Assembly: GCF_014648115.1 (NCBI RefSeq)
Contig: NZ_BMQM01000009.1
Coordinates: 1 to 64,000, forward strand
Direction of reading: 5' to 3'
Length of the DNA stretch: 64,000 nt
Source of the DNA: Deinococcus seoulensis
Lineage (GTDB): Bacteria > Deinococcota > Deinococci > Deinococcales > Deinococcaceae
The translations under genes and the position numbers were made by a program. The stretch's first letter is position 1. Each line of letters starts with the position of its first letter. The notes beneath the pieces are model-generated. The model did no database searches and had not been told where the DNA came from. It worked only from the letters and a program-made list of their open reading frames with translations. Positions 60,906-64,000 of the stretch are shown here, in pieces.

Positions 60906-62090
60906 ATGAGCAAGCTCCGTTCCGTCTGCACCACCACCCTCAGCCTCGTCCTCGCCGCCGCCAGCACCGCCAGCGCGCAGGGCACCGTCAAGGTCGGCGT
61001 CCTGCACTCCCTGACCGGCACCATGGCCATCAGCGAGATCACGGTCGCGAACGCCGCGCAACTCGCCATCGACGAGATCAACGCGGCGGGCGGCGTGATG
61101 GGCAGGAAGATCGTGGTCGTCAAGGAGGACGGCGCCAGCGACTGGCCCACCTTCGCCACCAAGGCCGAGAAACTCCTGACCCAGGACAAGGTCGCCACGG
61201 TGTTCGGCGGGTGGACCAGCGCCAGCCGTAAATCCATGCTCCCGGTGTTCGAGAAGAACGGCGGGCTGCTGTTCTACCCCGTGCAGTTCGAGGGCAACGA
61301 ATGCAGCCCGAACATCATCTACACCGGCGCGCAACCCAACCAGCAGGCCCTGCCCGCCCTGGAATGGGCGCTGGGCAAGGGCTACAAGAAGATCTTCCTG
61401 CTCGGCAGCGACTACGTGTACCCCCGCACCGCCAACCTCATCCTGAAAAAGCACATCGCCGCGAAGAAAGCCACGCTGTCCGGCGAGGAGTACGTCGCGC
61501 TGGGCGGCACCGAGTTCAGCTCCGTCATCAACAAGATCAAGGCCGCCAAACCCGACGTGATCATCAACACCCTGAACGGCGACTCCAACGTGTCGTTCTT
61601 CAAGCAGTACCAGGCCGCCGGGTACAAGGCCAGCACCCTGCCCGTGATCTCCTTCTCCATCGCCGAGCAGGAAGCGCAGGCCATCGGCACGGGGCTCCTG
61701 AACGGCCAGTACGCCACCTGGAACTACTTCCAGAGCCTCCCCAACCCCGCGAACAGGAAGTTCGTCGCCGCGTACCAGAAGAAGTACGGCAAGGATGCCG
61801 CCATCACCGACCCCATGGCGCACGCGTACATGGACGTGTACCTCTGGAAGGCCGCCGTCGAGAAGGCCAAGAGCTTCGACCCCATGGCGGTCCGCAAGGC
61901 CATCGTGGGCATCAGCATGGACAGCCCGCTCGGCAAGATCACCGTCGCGCCCAACGGCAGCCTCACGCAGGCCGTGTACACCGGCATTTCCGGTGCGGGC
62001 GGGCAGTTCAGGGTCGTCGCGCAGAGCAAGGGCGTCGTGAAGCCCGAACCGTACGACAAGCTCGCCTTCCCCGGCAAGACCTGCCCGTAA
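60906..62090 (+). CDS. urtA: Urea ABC transporter substrate-binding protein UrtA
   Basis: A 394-residue binding protein with a signal peptide (CTTTLSLVLAAASTASAQG). The family core is clear: KVGVLHSLTGTMAISEITVANAAQLAIDEINAAGGVMGRKIVVVKEDGASDWPTFATKAEKLL, VFGGWTSASRKSMLPVFEKNGGLLFYPVQFEGNECSPNIIYTGAQPNQQ, and AYMDVYLWKAAVEKAKS. The F-E-G-x-E-C-S-P-N-I segment separates urea binders from general branched-chain binders. AAGGAG lies before the ATG at 60906. Divergent from the urease genes, it imports their substrate. Confidence 0.96.
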   Translation: MSKLRSVCTTTLSLVLAAASTASAQGTVKVGVLHSLTGTMAISEITVANAAQLAIDEINAAGGVMGRKIVVVKEDGASDWPTFATKAEKLLTQDKVATVFGGWTSASRKSMLPVFEKNGGLLFYPVQFEGNECSPNIIYTGAQPNQQALPALEWALGKGYKKIFLLGSDYVYPRTANLILKKHIAAKKATLSGEEYVALGGTEFSSVINKIKAAKPDVIINTLNGDSNVSFFKQYQAAGYKASTLPVISFSIAEQEAQAIGTGLLNGQYATWNYFQSLPNPANRKFVAAYQKKYGKDAAITDPMAHAYMDVYLWKAAVEKAKSFDPMAVRKAIVGISMDSPLGKITVAPNGSLTQAVYTGISGAGGQFRVVAQSKGVVKPEPYDKLAFPGKTCP

Positions 62091-62167
62091 GCCGCCCCGG
62101 CTGAGTGGGACGCGGGAAGCGGCGAACAGCCACTTCTGCGTCCCGCTCACCCTTTCGAGGAGGGAAG

Positions 62168-63070
62168 ATGGACTTCACGTTTATTTCCGGGCAGCTGTTC
62201 ACGGGCCTGTCGGTCGCGTCGATCCTGCTGCTGGCTGCGCTGGGCCTCGCGCTGAGTTTCGGGCTGATGCGCGTGATCAACATGGCGCACGGCGAGTTCC
62301 TGATGGTCGGCGGGTACCTCACGTACCTCGCGGCGCAGTGGGCCGGGCCGACCCTGGGCGACGCGTGGCTGTGGGCGGCGTTCCCGCTGGCGTTCCTGGG
62401 CGCCGCGCTGCTGGGCGCCGTCATGGAGTTCACGGTCATCCGCCGCCTGTACGGCCGCCCGCTGGACACGCTGCTCGCCACGTTCGGGATCAGCCTGATC
62501 CTGCAACAGGCGGCGCGGCAGTTGTTCGGCAGTACCGGCGTGCCCGTCACGGCGCCCGCGTGGCTGGGCGGCGCGTGGCAACTGGGCGACGTGACCCTGC
62601 CGTTCGTGCGGCTGTTCGTGATCGTCCTGGCGGCCGTGGTGCTGGCGGGGATGTGGTGGCTGCTGAACCGCTCACGCTTCGGCATGCACGTCCGCGCCGT
62701 GAACCAGAACCGCGAGATGGCCGCCGCGCTGGGCGTGAACACCCGCTCGCTGGACATGCTCGTCTTCGCGCTCGGGGCGGGGATCGCGGGTGTGGCGGGC
62801 GTGGGCCTCGCCCTGATCGCCCCGGTGAACCCCACGGTCGGGGCGGCGTACATCGTGAACGCGTTCCTGGTCGTTGTGGTGGGCGGTGTGGGCAGCGTGC
62901 TGGGCGGGGCGGTCGCGGCCGTGCTGCTCGGCTTCGTGACCGCGCTGGCCGAGGGCTTCACGAGCGTCAGCCTCGCGCAGGCGATCCTGCTGGTCCTGGT
63001 CGTGGCGTTCCTGCAGTGGAAGCCGCGCGGCCTGATTCCCACGAAGTCGCGGGCACTGGAGGAAGCGTGA
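62168..63070 (+). CDS. urtB: Urea ABC transporter permease UrtB
   Basis: A 300-residue inner-membrane permease of the branched-chain/urea class: LFTGLSVASILLLAALGLALSFGLMRVINMAHGEFLMVGGYLTYL, then FGISLILQQAARQLFGSTGVPV and NREMAAALGVNTRSLDMLVFALGAGIAGVAGVGLALI with the EAA-like coupling region. It has about eight hydrophobic helices. GAGGAGG precedes the ATG. The stop overlaps the urtC GTG. Confidence 0.95.
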   Translation: MDFTFISGQLFTGLSVASILLLAALGLALSFGLMRVINMAHGEFLMVGGYLTYLAAQWAGPTLGDAWLWAAFPLAFLGAALLGAVMEFTVIRRLYGRPLDTLLATFGISLILQQAARQLFGSTGVPVTAPAWLGGAWQLGDVTLPFVRLFVIVLAAVVLAGMWWLLNRSRFGMHVRAVNQNREMAAALGVNTRSLDMLVFALGAGIAGVAGVGLALIAPVNPTVGAAYIVNAFLVVVVGGVGSVLGGAVAAVLLGFVTALAEGFTSVSLAQAILLVLVVAFLQWKPRGLIPTKSRALEEA

Positions 63071-64000
63071 CGCGCCTGTCCTCAAGCACTGTCGCCGTGA
63101 TCGCCGTGCTGATCGCCCTGGCGTTCGCGCCGCTGTACCTGGGCGCGTACCCGCTGACGCTGCTGGGGCGGGTGCTGGCGCTGTCCATCGCGGCGGTCGG
63201 CGTCATGGTCGTGTGGGGCCGCGCGGGCATCCTGAGCCTGGGCCAGGGGCTGTTCTTCGGGCTGGGCGGGTACGCGCTGGCCATGCACCTGAAACTCGTG
63301 GCGACCCCGAAGGGCGAACTGCCGGACTTCATGCTGTACAACGGCGTGGAGGCGTTGCCGTGGTTCTGGGCGCCGTTCGCGAGTGCGCCGTTCGCGCTGG
63401 CGATGGTGCTGATCCTCCCGGCGGCGGCGGCCGGACTGGTCGCGTGGCTGATGTTCCGCCGCCGGATCACCGGCGTGTACGTGAGCATCATCACGCAGGC
63501 GCTGCTGCTGGCGTTCGTGACGTGGCTGAACGGCTCGCAGGGCCTGACGAGCGGCACGAACGGCATCACGGACTTCCAGACGTTCCTGGGCGTGAACCTG
63601 CGCGGCGCCGGTGTGGCGCACGGCCTGTACTGGGTGACGCTGCTGTTCGTGGCGCTCGCGCTGGGCGGCACGGCCCTGCTGCTGCGCACGCCGTTCGGGG
63701 CGATCCTGACCGCCATCCGCGACAACGAGAACCGCACCCGCTTCCTGGGCTTCAACCCGGCGGCGTTCAAGATCGCGGCGTTCATGCTGGGCGGCCTGCT
63801 GGCCGGTGTGTCCGGCGCGCTGTACACGCTGCACCTGGGCACCATCTCTCCGGCCATGATCGGCACGGCGTTCAGCATCGAACTGGTCGTGTGGGTGGCA
63901 CTCGGCGGCCGCGCCAGCCTGATCGGCGCGGCGGCCGGGCTGGTCGTCGGGCAACTCGCCAAGGACCGCATCTCCAGCGCCGCGCCGGACGCGTGGCTGT
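63067..64000 (+). CDS. urtC: Urea ABC transporter permease UrtC (cut by window edge)
   Basis: The second permease, open through the right edge (311 codons visible). It starts with a GTG in a GTGA overlap with urtB. Recognisable segments are GRVLALSIAAVGVMVVWGRAGILSLGQGLFFGLGGYALAMHL, ITGVYVSIITQALLLAFVTWLNGSQGLTSGTNGITDFQ, and AIRDNENRTRFLGFNPAAFKIAAFMLGGLLAGVSGALYTLHLG, the UrtC signature. The ATPase genes urtD and urtE are expected beyond the window. Confidence 0.94.
   Translation, partial: MTRLSSSTVAVIAVLIALAFAPLYLGAYPLTLLGRVLALSIAAVGVMVVWGRAGILSLGQGLFFGLGGYALAMHLKLVATPKGELPDFMLYNGVEALPWFWAPFASAPFALAMVLILPAAAAGLVAWLMFRRRITGVYVSIITQALLLAFVTWLNGSQGLTSGTNGITDFQTFLGVNLRGAGVAHGLYWVTLLFVALALGGTALLLRTPFGAILTAIRDNENRTRFLGFNPAAFKIAAFMLGGLLAGVSGALYTLHLGTISPAMIGTAFSIELVVWVALGGRASLIGAAAGLVVGQLAKDRISSAAPDAWL

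Overview
This is a GC-rich bacterial chromosome or megaplasmid segment. Gene content (fused UreAB urease with HypA/HypB, urea ABC transporter, tryptophan-to-kynurenine genes, a cobamide block, a contractile-injection-system island) and many copies of short interspersed repeats fit a Deinococcus-like organism. That assignment is an inference from gene style and base composition; no rRNA or other taxonomic marker lies in the window.

Layout. 1-5125: a translationally coupled cobamide operon (cobB-like with its N-terminus cut off at a repeat, cbiB, threonine-phosphate decarboxylase-like, cobQ, cobU). 5306-11345: leftward genes for an APC permease, two tandem DUF21/CBS proteins, an ABM monooxygenase and a DJ-1/PfpI protein. 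11472-12214: a GNAT protein and a CsoR/CstR-type regulator. 12352-12981: an AT-richer orphan secreted protein. 13102-16005: thioredoxin 2 and kynU-kynA. 16028-19012: a REC-PAS-GAF-GGDEF-EAL protein. 19371-27557: an RND permease, MFP lipoprotein and two TolC-like genes, with a TetR gene upstream and matching palindromes in front of both units.

27796-51973 is the main accessory region: an extracellular or cytoplasmic contractile injection system (eCIS). Two divergent operons flank 37657-37952. The leftward arm encodes sheath, tube, an assembly-type protein, a 66-aa protein, a second tube and a 1828-aa Pro-rich DUF4157 protein. The rightward arm encodes a DUF4255 cap, gp25, a gpJ-like baseplate protein, an FHA-gpI fusion, a 1595-aa pseudokinase-FHA-TM-Ig-repeat protein, a CIS tube adaptor, a VgrG-like spike and an AAA+ ATPase. 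A PAAR tip and a degenerate serine-recombinase domain lie beyond the left arm. Capsid, portal and terminase genes are absent, so this is not a prophage. The pseudokinase/FHA pair built into the baseplate operon is the most unusual feature; it may tether or gate the particle at the cytoplasmic membrane.

52140-54238: a TDT/SLAC1-type transporter divergent from a LysR regulator. 54258-60660: a leftward urease operon (ureAB, ureC, hypA, hypB, ureE, ureF, ureG, ureD). 60906-64000: a divergent urea ABC transporter (urtA, urtB, partial urtC). Together these import urea, hydrolyse it and load nickel into the enzyme.

A ~135-bp repeat family (called R1 here) with GATACGGA-type inverted ends occurs at least six times, plus a truncated copy at the left edge and one degenerate copy. 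Its ends repeatedly form the stop codon of one neighbour and/or the GGAG Shine-Dalgarno plus ATG start of the next.
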